Shown piece by piece: positions 8,498-15,848 of a stretch of DNA of 28,716 bases. The notes beneath the pieces are model-generated. The model was not told the origin of the DNA and ran no database searches. It saw only the letters and a list, made by a program, of their open reading frames with translations. A program made the position numbers and the translations under genes. The DNA comes from DATJPR01 sp035506295. GTDB taxonomy: Bacteria; Bacteroidota; Ignavibacteria; UBA10030; UBA6906. Position 1 is the first letter of the stretch; the number at the start of each line of letters is the position of its first letter. The DNA lies in contig DATJPR010000026.1 of NCBI GenBank assembly GCA_035506295.1, forward strand, positions 1 to 28,716, read 5' to 3'.

Positions 8498-9453
8498 TCA
8501 AGCTCCGAGAGAATCATGGCGGCGAGGAGAGGGACCATGATTTCATGATGACCGATGAAGAAGAACCCCTTTCCCCCGTCCTGCGTCGGCCGGAGCTTCA
8601 CGTTCATTGTGGGTCGATAGTGCGTAAACATGTCGAAGACCGCTGTGGTAAAGCCGCGCGCCTCGGATCCGAGATTGCGCGCCACCGTCAACGCTTTGAG
8701 AAAAACTTCGGGGAGAATCACCGCCGAACCGACGTTGAGAACAACGCCCCCTCCCACCAGTCCCCTGCACGACTGCGCCAGCGAGCGGAAATCGCGCATC
8801 GAAAGCTCGCCCGTCGCTGCCCCGTCCATGCTCGGTTGTTGATGGGTGATATCGGTGCCGATCGCCGCATGCACGGTCACCGGAATCTGCCTGCGGATGC
8901 ACGCCGCAAGGACGCTGAATCCGATGCCCGGGGGGTGTTCCTTGAGCAGCCGGCTCCCGAGTGCTTCCCCGTAACCGATCTCGGAGAGTTTTTTCCGGTA
9001 GGCGCGAGTGAGTGTGGTGTTGATGAATTCTCCGGTCTCGCGCGCCATCCCGAACGTGCCATCGAGAAGATTTGCGGCGACATCCTCCGACGTCTTCCCC
9101 CACATCGCCGTCTCCACATCGTGGATCGATGCCGCGCTGTTCATGGCGACGTGCGTGATCATGCCCCGGTCGATCATGTCGATCACCACGGGGGCAAGGC
9201 CGACCTTGATCACATGCGCCCCCATCATCCAGATGACCGGCTTGTGTCCCTTCCGCGACCCTATGATATCAGCCACGAGCGTGCGAAGGTCCTGCGCGAC
9301 GAGGATGTTCGGGAGCGAGCGGACGAAGCCCCGGAACGAATCCTTCGCGGGATCGAACGACGAGCCGAATTGGGCCGGCAACACCTTGCTCTGTCGCGAA
9401 GCGATCGGGATCGTCCTGATCCGTTTGAGGTTGACGCGTTTCTGCGTTTTCAT
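8494..9453 (-). CDS. Conserved protein, deoxyhypusine-synthase-like family (function unknown)
   Basis: This 319-residue soluble protein has strong, family-like motifs but no activity I can name. They include VIWMMGAHVIKVGLAP (residues 73-88), MNSAASIHDVETAMWGKTSE (104-123), HAAIGTDITHQ (195-205), GGGVVLNVGSAVILPEVF (234-251), TMNVKLRPTQDGGKGFFFIG (282-301) and a GHHEIMVPLL tail. The Gly-rich segments and conserved His/Asp/Glu residues suggest a Rossmann-like, nucleotide-binding enzyme. I recall homologs carrying deoxyhypusine-synthase-like labels, but the canonical DHS active-site lysine region is not recognisable, so this is tentative. The ATG at 9453 is the first after the DUF3108 stop (13 bp gap); the upstream open frame to 9651 is spurious. 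It overlaps the CPBP gene by 4 bp. Presence as a coding gene is near certain. Confidence 0.85.
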   Translation of the reverse strand: MKTQKRVNLKRIRTIPIASRQSKVLPAQFGSSFDPAKDSFRGFVRSLPNILVAQDLRTLVADIIGSRKGHKPVIWMMGAHVIKVGLAPVVIDMIDRGMITHVAMNSAASIHDVETAMWGKTSEDVAANLLDGTFGMARETGEFINTTLTRAYRKKLSEIGYGEALGSRLLKEHPPGIGFSVLAACIRRQIPVTVHAAIGTDITHQQPSMDGAATGELSMRDFRSLAQSCRGLVGGGVVLNVGSAVILPEVFLKALTVARNLGSEARGFTTAVFDMFTHYRPTMNVKLRPTQDGGKGFFFIGHHEIMVPLLAAMILSELE

Positions 9454-9466
9454 GGGATTGGGTGTG

Positions 9467-10426
9467 CTATTTGATGCGCGAGCGGAGTGGTCCGCACAAG
9501 CCGGAGTATCCACTGAGCTCCGTGTCAATCGATCCAATGACGACCTTCGTATTGACGCGCACGGGGATTTTGAGGTCGTCGTCCGTAAGCCAGATGACGA
9601 TGCGACCCTCGCTCTTGAACAGTCCTCCCTCCTTGACAAGGGGCTCGACAACGATCGTCTTGAACGTCCCTGCGGTCACTTCCAGTTCTTGTCTGCCGAG
9701 CACCCTCACCCCCAATTCGTAGGTCGTGTCCTTGTAGAAATTATTGAGCGTGAAGATATCGCCCGTCTTTGCCGCCGAGAGATCGAGCGTACGGAAGTAG
9801 TAGAAGGCGGACATGATATCGAGCACATAGGGCGGAATGGGATGCTGACCTTCCGTCGTCTTCGCGATGTGATCGACCTGATCGAAGTCCGCGCTGAAGT
9901 CGCGCGAATATGAACCCTCACGGATGTGCTGCTCGAACCGCAAGGGGGCAATGGATTGAATGTCGATGAAGGTCAGATAGTGGTCATCGACCTTGTAGAT
10001 CCAATTGAAACTCGACAATGAATTCACCGTGAATTCCACGCGGAAGCACCGCCGCCCCATGATGTCCTCATAGGACGGGATCGCCATCACTGCTTCCCCC
10101 GCGGTAATGAAACCGTAGCTGATGTCAAAGGTCAGTCGCTCGCCCACACTGAAGGCATGGTTGCTAACGGTCCGGTATTCGAACGGCGCCGGCGGAGGCG
10201 GCTTGTGTGTTGTGTCGGCAGCCTGCGCCGCAGGCGCGGTCTGCTTGCGCTGGTCGTCGGCACGGGATGTCGTATCCGCCGGGACGGTCGCCTTGACGGC
10301 CGGGCTCGGTTTCTTCGACCGCTGCTTCCCCTTGACCGTCCCCTGCGCGCAGAGATGGTCGACGAGCAGGAAGCACATCAGAGCAACGACGAGACAGGAA
10401 ATGGCTCCGCGAAGGCGACCGTTCAT
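9467..10426 (-). CDS. Secreted DUF3108 domain-containing protein
   Basis: This 319-residue exported protein starts with a signal peptide (basic n-region MNGRLRG, hydrophobic core, cleavage near LCAQ at about residue 28). A low-complexity Lys/Pro/Thr/Ala linker follows to about residue 85. The rest matches DUF3108: FSVGERLTFDISYGFITAGE (about 95-114), then beta-strand-rich sequence with FRVEFTVNSLSSFNWIYKVDD and VTAGTFKTIVVEPL, ending KIPVRVNTKVVIGSIDTELS. DUF3108 proteins are periplasmic or surface-associated and poorly understood. The ATG at 10426 overlaps the glycosyltransferase stop by 4 bp, so co-expression with an envelope-sugar transferase is likely. The open frame upstream to 10516 lies in the neighbour and is rejected. 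Confidence 0.88.
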   Translation of the reverse strand: MNGRLRGAISCLVVALMCFLLVDHLCAQGTVKGKQRSKKPSPAVKATVPADTTSRADDQRKQTAPAAQAADTTHKPPPPAPFEYRTVSNHAFSVGERLTFDISYGFITAGEAVMAIPSYEDIMGRRCFRVEFTVNSLSSFNWIYKVDDHYLTFIDIQSIAPLRFEQHIREGSYSRDFSADFDQVDHIAKTTEGQHPIPPYVLDIMSAFYYFRTLDLSAAKTGDIFTLNNFYKDTTYELGVRVLGRQELEVTAGTFKTIVVEPLVKEGGLFKSEGRIVIWLTDDDLKIPVRVNTKVVIGSIDTELSGYSGLCGPLRSRIK

Positions 10427-11490
10427 AGGGCGCTGGCTCCGTTCGGAAGGGGCGAAGATCCCAGGAGACGTAACGCGTCGTCCATCACCTGGTTGATCTG
10501 AATGGAAAGCATACACGCGCAGTGGCCACTCCTGACGCAGCGTTCGCAGTCATCGGGACCGGTGCCGCTCAGCACCACCGATGTCCCACCATAGGGCCCC
10601 CAGCGCGCCGCGCTCATGGGGCGGATGGGCGGGTACAACCCGATGACCGGCGTCCCGAGCGCATTCGCCAGGTGCAGCGGCCCCGTGGAGTTCGCGATGA
10701 ACAGCGACGCCCTTTCGAGAAGAGCAGCAAGGGATCCGAGCGCCAGCCTTCCGACCAGCGACAGAAACGGGGGACAACTTCGTTCAAGGACCCGCCGCAG
10801 CGTCCGCTCCTCCGTCGGCATCCCCGTCACGACAACTCTGACGCCGTCGAGTTTCGCAAGCCGAAGTCCCACCTCCCGAAATCGATCCGGCGCCCACTCC
10901 CTCGCAGAACCGCCGCTGGCAGGGTGGAGAACGACTATGCGGTGTTGATCCACCACTCCGTAAGACTTCAAGATGGAGCGGATGTCGCTCCTTGCTTTTT
11001 CTGTGACCGTGATGCCGTATTGTGGCGGCGATGAGAGATCCGCGGTTACGCCCAACGGCGACAGCAGGTTGAGATTGAATTCGAGTTCGTGACGCTGCGC
11101 CGTTTTTCGGTGCTCATACACCCTGTTTGTGAACAATCCCGAATACCAGCGGTATCCTGTCCCCACCCTCATCGGAACATGGGCTGATGCGGCAAGAAGC
11201 GCATTGCGCAGCGTCGGACGCACAACGACCACCGCATCGAACCGCTTCTCGCGTATTTCGTTCCTCACTTCGTGGAACGGCCTTCTGCTTCCGTGGAGAT
11301 CATCTTCCCAGACGACGTCATCGACGAACCGGTTCCCGGCAATGACCGGTCGAACGTAATTGCGGACAAGCATGGCAATGCGTGCCCCGGGCAGCGCGCG
11401 GCGAAGGGTGGAACAGACAGGGAGTGTGAGGATGACATCGCCCAGACGATCGGTCCGTATGACGAGAATATTGCGCAGCGTCTGATTCAT
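10423..11490 (-). CDS. Glycosyltransferase family 9 (heptosyltransferase-like)
   Basis: This 355-residue GT9 enzyme would transfer a sugar, typically a heptose, from a nucleotide donor to lipid A-core or another surface glycan at the inner face of the inner membrane. Evidence is the N-terminal ILVIRTDRLGDVILTLPV (residues 8-25), the acceptor-side Rossmann half, then IVVLHPASGGSAREWAPDRF. The donor-site stretch FIANSTGPLHLANALGTPVI is followed by GLYPP. A C-terminal Cys cluster (CERCVRSGHCAC) is also common in the family. It lies 99 bp after dnaG and overlaps the DUF3108 gene by 4 bp. The donor and acceptor cannot be deduced, so I give no waa gene name. Confidence 0.9.
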   Translation of the reverse strand: MNQTLRNILVIRTDRLGDVILTLPVCSTLRRALPGARIAMLVRNYVRPVIAGNRFVDDVVWEDDLHGSRRPFHEVRNEIREKRFDAVVVVRPTLRNALLAASAHVPMRVGTGYRWYSGLFTNRVYEHRKTAQRHELEFNLNLLSPLGVTADLSSPPQYGITVTEKARSDIRSILKSYGVVDQHRIVVLHPASGGSAREWAPDRFREVGLRLAKLDGVRVVVTGMPTEERTLRRVLERSCPPFLSLVGRLALGSLAALLERASLFIANSTGPLHLANALGTPVIGLYPPIRPMSAARWGPYGGTSVVLSGTGPDDCERCVRSGHCACMLSIQINQVMDDALRLLGSSPLPNGASAL

Positions 11491-11589
11491 CCGGCGCAGA
11501 AAGCTACGGGGAGTGAATGATGGAAGTCATCGCGCATTCTTTGAATATAGGGGAATTGCGAGGGAGATTCCACTTTGCCCCCGGGAGGG

Positions 11590-13455
11590 TTAGTTCGATG
11601 CGTGGGGAAACGCCCGGGAGAGCAGCGTGCGTCTCTCGTCCTGCAGCTGCCGGAGTTCGCGGTATGGCTCCGTGGTGTCGGCCCCCCGTGCCTTCGCTTC
11701 GTCGAAGCGCCCTCGCGCCTCCTCGATCAGATGATCGAGTACCCGCTTGCGCATCCCGACGACGGCATCCTCTGCCAGTTTCCAAGGGTCAGGTGTTTCA
11801 GGGACTCCGCCCGCTTCCGACCAGCGCGGGGTGATGTCGTAACGCTGCATGATCAATCCCGAGGCAAAGCGTCGGAGGTTCTCATCCTCAAGCGTATCGA
11901 GAAACGCGCTCGCTTCGAAATGCCCTCCTCCGTCGATCAGACGGGCCAGCCGTTCGGCAACGCTCCGGGCCTGAGGGTGCACAAACATGGCGGGATCGAC
12001 ATACGTGAAGGCAAAGCGGATGATATCGTCCCCCGAGTCGAACATCACCTTCAAAATATCGCGCTCTGCGGCGGGGACTTCGCGCAGGTTCGGTGGCTGC
12101 CCTGCCGGAACAGTCGTGCGGGGCGATTCCTGCTTCGCGATGGACTCCCGGCTCACCTTCCCCAACGCCGCATCAAGTTCCCGACGGATGACGCCTTCCG
12201 GCAATGCATACGTCGAGGCGATCTGCTGCAGATACACGTTCCGGAGAAGTTCGTCGCGCATCAGGGCGAGCGTCCCCACGATCGAGCGGATCGCCCGGGT
12301 CCTCCCTTCCGCGGTCCCGAGCATGCCGAGTCGGCGGAAAAACTCCGTTTTGAAATCGAGGAAGGAGACGGCATGATCAATCAATCCCTGGAATGCTTCG
12401 CCGCCTGCTTTGCGGACGAAGGAATCCGGATCGTCCCCCTCGGGCAGCTCCGCCACGCGCACCTCAAGGCCCTGTTCGATGACGAGGTCGACCCCGCGCA
12501 TCATTGCCTTCGAGCCCGCTGAATCGGCGTCATACACGAGAACGATCGTATGCGTGTACCGGTTGATCAACCGGATCTGCTCGACGGTGAGCGCCGTTCC
12601 GCTCGAGGCGACAATGTTGTTGATGCCGGCCTGAGCGCTCGTGATGAGATCTGCGTATCCTTCGACTAGGACGACGTAATCCTTCTCACGGATCGCCTCC
12701 TTGCCGTGCGAGAGACCGTACAGCGCCCGACTCTTATTATAGATGGGCGTCTCGGGGGAGTTGATGTATTTTGCCAGCTTATCGTCGTCGCGGAGTTTCC
12801 GGGCGCCGAAGGCAATCACCTTTCCGCTCGGGGAGAAGATCGGAAACATCGCCCTGCCGCGAAACCGGTCATACTGCCCTGTGCCTTCCTCCCTCTTCAC
12901 GATCAGTCCGGCCTTGTCGAGAAGAGCAGCATCGACATTTCCCTGCGCTGCGTGCCGCAACAGGCCGTCCCAGGCCTGCAGCGAGTATCCCAGGCCGAAC
13001 CGTTTGATGGTTTCGTCCGAAAACCCCCTCTTTTTGAAATACTCGCGGCCGATGATGCCCTCTTTTGAATTGATCAGCATGTCATAATAGTAGAGGGCAG
13101 CCACCCTGACAACCTGGTACAGCGCTTCCTGCTCACCGGACTGTGCCTGGCCCGAAGAGCTCTCGTCGGGCAACGTGATCCCGGCCCGCTCGGCCAGCGT
13201 TCGGACCGCCTCGACGAAGGAGAGTTTGTCATGCTGCATGAGAAACGTGATGACGTTCCCTCCTGCTCCGCACCCGAAGCAATAATACATCTGTTTTTCC
13301 GCACTGACGCTGAACGAGGGGGTTTTTTCCTGATGGAACGGGCAGAGGCCGGTGTAGTTTTTCCCGCGTTTCTTGAGGGCAACATAGGCCGAAATCACGT
13401 CCACAATATCGGACGCGCTCCGCACCTCATCGATTTTGTCGTCGGGGATACGCAT
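11590..13455 (-). CDS. dnaG: DNA primase DnaG
   Basis: DnaG makes RNA primers for chromosome replication. The 621-residue protein has the standard order. The N-terminal CHC2 zinc-binding domain has C38, H41, C59 and C62 in CPFH and YYCFGCGAGG. The catalytic core carries the TOPRIM signatures VLVEGYADL (about 262-270, catalytic Glu265) and VYDADSAG (about 307-314), then EGDDPDSF. A C-terminal helicase-interaction-type region follows. The start MRIPDDKIDEVRSASDI matches the family N-terminus. No Shine-Dalgarno sequence is obvious. It is the first gene of the minus-strand train; upstream is the repeat-rich region. A TTG-N20-TACTTTG arrangement at 13476-13505 could be a Bacteroidota-type promoter, but this is weak. 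Confidence 0.97.
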   Translation of the reverse strand: MRIPDDKIDEVRSASDIVDVISAYVALKKRGKNYTGLCPFHQEKTPSFSVSAEKQMYYCFGCGAGGNVITFLMQHDKLSFVEAVRTLAERAGITLPDESSSGQAQSGEQEALYQVVRVAALYYYDMLINSKEGIIGREYFKKRGFSDETIKRFGLGYSLQAWDGLLRHAAQGNVDAALLDKAGLIVKREEGTGQYDRFRGRAMFPIFSPSGKVIAFGARKLRDDDKLAKYINSPETPIYNKSRALYGLSHGKEAIREKDYVVLVEGYADLITSAQAGINNIVASSGTALTVEQIRLINRYTHTIVLVYDADSAGSKAMMRGVDLVIEQGLEVRVAELPEGDDPDSFVRKAGGEAFQGLIDHAVSFLDFKTEFFRRLGMLGTAEGRTRAIRSIVGTLALMRDELLRNVYLQQIASTYALPEGVIRRELDAALGKVSRESIAKQESPRTTVPAGQPPNLREVPAAERDILKVMFDSGDDIIRFAFTYVDPAMFVHPQARSVAERLARLIDGGGHFEASAFLDTLEDENLRRFASGLIMQRYDITPRWSEAGGVPETPDPWKLAEDAVVGMRKRVLDHLIEEARGRFDEAKARGADTTEPYRELRQLQDERRTLLSRAFPHASN

Positions 13456-13526
13456 GGCGTGGATGACTTGCAGAGCAAAGTACGCACAAGGCTACGAAGA
13501 GGCAACACGGGAACGGCGGAGGGCGA

Positions 13527-13624
13527 TGGGGGGAGGGGGAGAATGGGAGAGTGGGAGAGTGGGGGAGCGCGAGAGCGCGAGAAGGGGTGGAACGGGGGAA
13601 GGGGAGAATGGGAGAAAGGGAGAC
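13527..13624 (+). repeat. Degenerate octamer tandem repeat, purine-only (GGGAGAGT-like)
   Basis: This nearly pure G/A stretch reads in steps of 8 as variants of GGGAGAGT: GGGAGAAT, GGGAGAGT, GGGAGAGT, GGGGGAGC, GCGAGAGC, GCGAGAAG and so on for about 11-12 units. Several windows contain four or more G-runs with short spacers, so G-quadruplex formation on the plus strand is possible. It lies between dnaG (minus strand) and a response regulator (plus strand) and codes for nothing recognisable; the open frames across it are low-complexity artefacts. Confidence 0.8.
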
Positions 13625-13637
13625 TCGATGACCCGAA

Positions 13638-13686
13638 CAAATTCTAAATTACAAATTCCTGACCCCCGAATCCTGATTCCCGACAC
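13638..13686 (+). repeat. Heptamer short tandem repeat block (CAAATTC / CTGATTC-like)
   Basis: Seven consecutive heptads can be laid out without gaps: CAAATTC, TAAATTA, CAAATTC, CTGACCC, CCGAATC, CTGATTC, CCGACAC. The first three are AT-rich and the last four are C-rich variants, so it is effectively two fused sub-blocks in the same register. It directly follows the purine octamer block. No coding content is visible. Confidence 0.75.
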
Positions 13687-13703
13687 CTTTCTGTGCGAAC
13701 CGC

Positions 13704-13738
13704 TTTCTGCCTACTGCTTACTCCCTACTGCGTACTCT
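13704..13738 (+). repeat. Heptamer short tandem repeat block (CTACTGC-like)
   Basis: Five heptads in one register: TTTCTGC, CTACTGC, TTACTCC, CTACTGC, GTACTCT, with consensus YTACTSC. This is the third repeat block of the region, separated from the second by 17 bp. The unit sequence is unrelated to the other two blocks, so they did not arise by expansion of one seed. Confidence 0.75.
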
Positions 13739-13752
13739 TTGCATTCCCTCGC

Positions 13753-13781
13753 TTGTGGGAATTATTCGAAAGAGCTATCTT
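13753..13781 (+). promoter_or_regulatory. Candidate promoter for the response regulator
   Basis: A -35-like TTGTGG (13753-13758) and a -10-like TATCTT (13776-13781) are separated by exactly 17 bp. A transcript would start near 13788 and leave a leader of about 27 nt before the ATG at 13815, with GGAG at a suitable distance from the start. Candidate promoters at recG and dedA also carry TATCTT, which raises confidence a little. Prediction by eye only. Confidence 0.45.
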
Positions 13782-13814
13782 ATCTCTGATCCAGCCACCT
13801 TGCGGAGTTTCCCC

Positions 13815-14174
13815 ATGCGCATTCTTGCCGTCGAAGACGAACCCGAATATCTCGAAATGCTGCAGGAAGTGATGAGCAGTCTCGGCCATACGATTGTCAT
13901 TGCCCCGAACGGGCGGGACGGGCTGGCGGTACTGGATAAGCAGACGATCGACGTCGTGGTGTCAGACGTCAAAATGCCGGAAATGAGCGGGGTGGAATTT
14001 CACCGTCTGTTGCGGGAACGACCGGAACACCGGAATACGCCGTTTATCTTCCTCACCGGGGTCGACGACCTCACAGAGGTCCGCGCCGCCTGCGAGACGG
14101 ACGCGGATCTCCTTCTTCAGAAACCTTTCCCGATCGACAAGCTGATCAAGATGTTCTCGGGAAAAATGAAGTAG
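13815..14174 (+). CDS. Stand-alone response regulator receiver protein
   Basis: This 119-residue protein is a CheY-like receiver domain with no output domain. The acidic pocket is E7/D8, the phosphoacceptor is D51 in VVVSDVKMPEMSG, the conserved Thr lies in FIFLTG (about residue 80), and the conserved Lys is in LLLQKPFP (about residue 103). All switch residues are present, so it should be phosphorylated by a histidine kinase, but no kinase is in the window. The start is MRILAVEDE at 13815, preceded by GGAG about 9 nt upstream. An in-frame ATG at 13755 would add 20 unrelated residues and overlap the predicted promoter. It converges on the KamA gene, 21 bp between stops. Output could be protein-protein signalling; the partner is unknown. 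Confidence 0.93.
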   Translation: MRILAVEDEPEYLEMLQEVMSSLGHTIVIAPNGRDGLAVLDKQTIDVVVSDVKMPEMSGVEFHRLLRERPEHRNTPFIFLTGVDDLTEVRAACETDADLLLQKPFPIDKLIKMFSGKMK

Positions 14175-14192
14175 CACCCCGGACTTCTTCCC
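14159..14192. terminator. Possible hairpin between convergent genes
   Basis: GGGAA plus GAAGT on the left (14159-14172, with a 4-nt AAAT bulge) can pair with ACTTC plus TTCCC on the right (14183-14192), enclosing a 10-nt C-rich loop. It straddles the response regulator stop codon and fills the gap before the KamA stop codon. No T-tract follows on either strand, so intrinsic termination is uncertain. Confidence 0.3.
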
Positions 14193-14195
14193 TCG

Positions 14196-15356
14196 TCACA
14201 CCTTGGCCTTGTCCGGTTCGTAGATCTTTCCCGGACGGGCCTTCTTGCGGGTATACCGTTTTTCGATCGTCTGCGATTCGGTCTTCGGCGAATCCTCGAC
14301 GTCGGGATAGACGTAAATATCGTACTTGTAGTTCCGCAGAATGATCTGGTTCCCGTTTCTCCCGAGGACGTATTGCGGGAGCAACGGAATCTTCCCCCCT
14401 CCCCCCGGAGCATCGATAACGAAGTAGGGAATGGCAAGGCCCGACGTATGGCCGCGGAGCTTGTCCATGATCTCCAGCCCTTTGCTCACCGGCGTCCGGA
14501 AGTGGTTCGCACCCTTGGTAATGTCCGCCTGGTAGAGGTAGTATGGCCTCACGCGCATGGCGAGGAGCTTCCGGACCAGTTCGAGCATGACGTCGGGGTC
14601 GTCGTTGACCCCCTTCATGAGGACCGTCTGGTTGCCGACCGGGACGCCGCTGTCCGCCAGGAGCTCGCACGCGCGTTTCGCCTCCGGCGTGCATTCCCAC
14701 GGATGGTTGAAGTGGGTGTTCACATAGATCGGATGATACTTGCGCAGCATCTTGACCAGCTTGGGGGTGATGCGCTGCGGCAGGACGCACGGCATTTTCG
14801 TGCCGATGCGGATGATCTCGACATGCGGTATCGCCCGGAGCCCACTGATGATTTTTTCCAGCATGAAGTCCGTGAGCATCAGGGGGTCGCCGCCGGAGAG
14901 GATGATGTCACGCACCTCGGGGTGCGCGGCGACGTAGTCGATGCCGTCCTGGATAAACTTCATGTTGATCTTGGACGAATCGCCCACCTTCCGCTTCCTT
15001 GTGCAGAAACGGCAGTACATGGAGCACTGGCTCGTCGTCAGGAAGAGCACGCGGTCGGGGTACCGGTGGACGATGCTGGGGACGGGACTGTGCGAGTCTT
15101 CCGCGAGAGGATCTTCCGGAAGGCCGTCCTCCTCCAGCTCCTTTGCATCCGGGATGCACTGGAGCCAGATCGGATCGCCGGGAGTGCGGATCAGACTGAG
15201 GTAGTATGGATTGACGCGGATGTGGAAGAGCTTGTTCAGGCGGTCGGCGAGCTCCTTGTCGAAACCGAACCGTTCCACCAGGTCTTTACCGCTATCGACA
15301 CTCTTGCGCAGCATTTCTTGCCAGAGTTCCATACGAGCCTCTGATCCTCCGATCAT
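14196..15356 (-). CDS. kamA: KamA family radical SAM aminomutase (lysine 2,3-aminomutase-like)
   Basis: The family moves the alpha-amino group of an amino acid to the beta carbon, e.g. L-lysine to beta-lysine, using SAM, a 4Fe-4S cluster and PLP. In this 386-residue protein the cluster motif is CSMYCRFC (C111, C115, C118). The PLP lysine is K322 in APGGGGKIP. D278 (YQADITKG) and D315 (FVIDAPGG) match the two aspartates that bind the lysine side-chain amine in the clostridial enzyme, which points to lysine rather than glutamate. It lacks the zinc site: NDD replaces the NDC cysteine, and the C-terminal Cys cluster is absent. The outer ATG at 15356 overlaps the acetyltransferase stop by 4 bp. 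The internal ATG at 15332 (Met9) has AGAGG about 5 nt upstream and may be the true start. It is last in a four-gene cassette. EpmB, which modifies EF-P, is an alternative, but no epmA or efp is nearby. Confidence 0.92.
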   Translation of the reverse strand: MIGGSEARMELWQEMLRKSVDSGKDLVERFGFDKELADRLNKLFHIRVNPYYLSLIRTPGDPIWLQCIPDAKELEEDGLPEDPLAEDSHSPVPSIVHRYPDRVLFLTTSQCSMYCRFCTRKRKVGDSSKINMKFIQDGIDYVAAHPEVRDIILSGGDPLMLTDFMLEKIISGLRAIPHVEIIRIGTKMPCVLPQRITPKLVKMLRKYHPIYVNTHFNHPWECTPEAKRACELLADSGVPVGNQTVLMKGVNDDPDVMLELVRKLLAMRVRPYYLYQADITKGANHFRTPVSKGLEIMDKLRGHTSGLAIPYFVIDAPGGGGKIPLLPQYVLGRNGNQIILRNYKYDIYVYPDVEDSPKTESQTIEKRYTRKKARPGKIYEPDKAKV

Positions 15357-15844
15357 TGTGAAACATATTTTCCGAACACGACAAGATCGTCGTCGGGCCG
15401 ATAGTACCCCGCGATGCGGGCAAGCTGCGTGTAGCCGTTCGACGCGTAGAACCGTCGGGTCGGTTCATACAATGGGCGCGAGGAGGTCTCGAGGATGATG
15501 AGTCGTCCCCGTGCTCCCCGTACATACTCTTCCGCATGGCGCATCAGTTGTGAGCCGATCCCCCGGCCGTGCAGGGCGGGATCGACGGCGATCCAGTACA
15601 GATCGAACGTCCCCACCGTCGCCGGTGTCGGCCCGATACAATAATACCCTGTCACGTTCCCGTGCTCCTCGCATACGCGGATCACGTAGTCCCGCTGCGC
15701 GGGCTGCCCGAGCACGATATCGATCAGTTCGAGCGCGATCGCGATCTCTTCCTCGTTAAACACGCCGGTCTCCCGGATCAGGGCGAGCAGTGGCGCGCGG
15801 TCGGAGGGATCGAGGGGCCGAATGCGAAGGCCGACGTCGTCCAT
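15353..15844 (-). CDS. GNAT family N-acetyltransferase
   Basis: This 163-residue single-domain GNAT acetyltransferase carries the acetyl-CoA pyrophosphate-binding motif HGRGIGSQL (residues 92-100), preceded by the beta-strand LYWIAVDP and followed by RRFYASNGY (130-138), the usual late GNAT motif. It would transfer an acetyl group to an amine. Its substrate could be the product of the neighbouring aminomutase or ATP-grasp ligases, as in the Nε-acetyl-beta-lysine pathway, but it is much shorter than AblB-type beta-lysine acetyltransferases. The start at 15844 is 4 nt after the ATP-grasp stop codon, suggesting translational reinitiation. The ATG at 15880 would overlap the upstream gene by 32 bp and adds 12 non-conserved residues. 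It overlaps kamA by 4 bp. Confidence 0.9.
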   Translation of the reverse strand: MDDVGLRIRPLDPSDRAPLLALIRETGVFNEEEIAIALELIDIVLGQPAQRDYVIRVCEEHGNVTGYYCIGPTPATVGTFDLYWIAVDPALHGRGIGSQLMRHAEEYVRGARGRLIILETSSRPLYEPTRRFYASNGYTQLARIAGYYRPDDDLVVFGKYVSQ

Positions 15845-15848
15845 CGTA

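Noticed and set aside
13395..13647. Small open frames across the repeat blocks
   Set aside because: They translate the tandem repeats into simple Ser/Pro or Gly/Glu strings and change with the register; no start signal or homology.
14196..15356. KamA as glutamate 2,3-aminomutase
   Set aside because: The two side-chain-binding positions are Asp (D278, D315) as in lysine 2,3-aminomutase, not the Lys/Asn reported for the glutamate enzyme.
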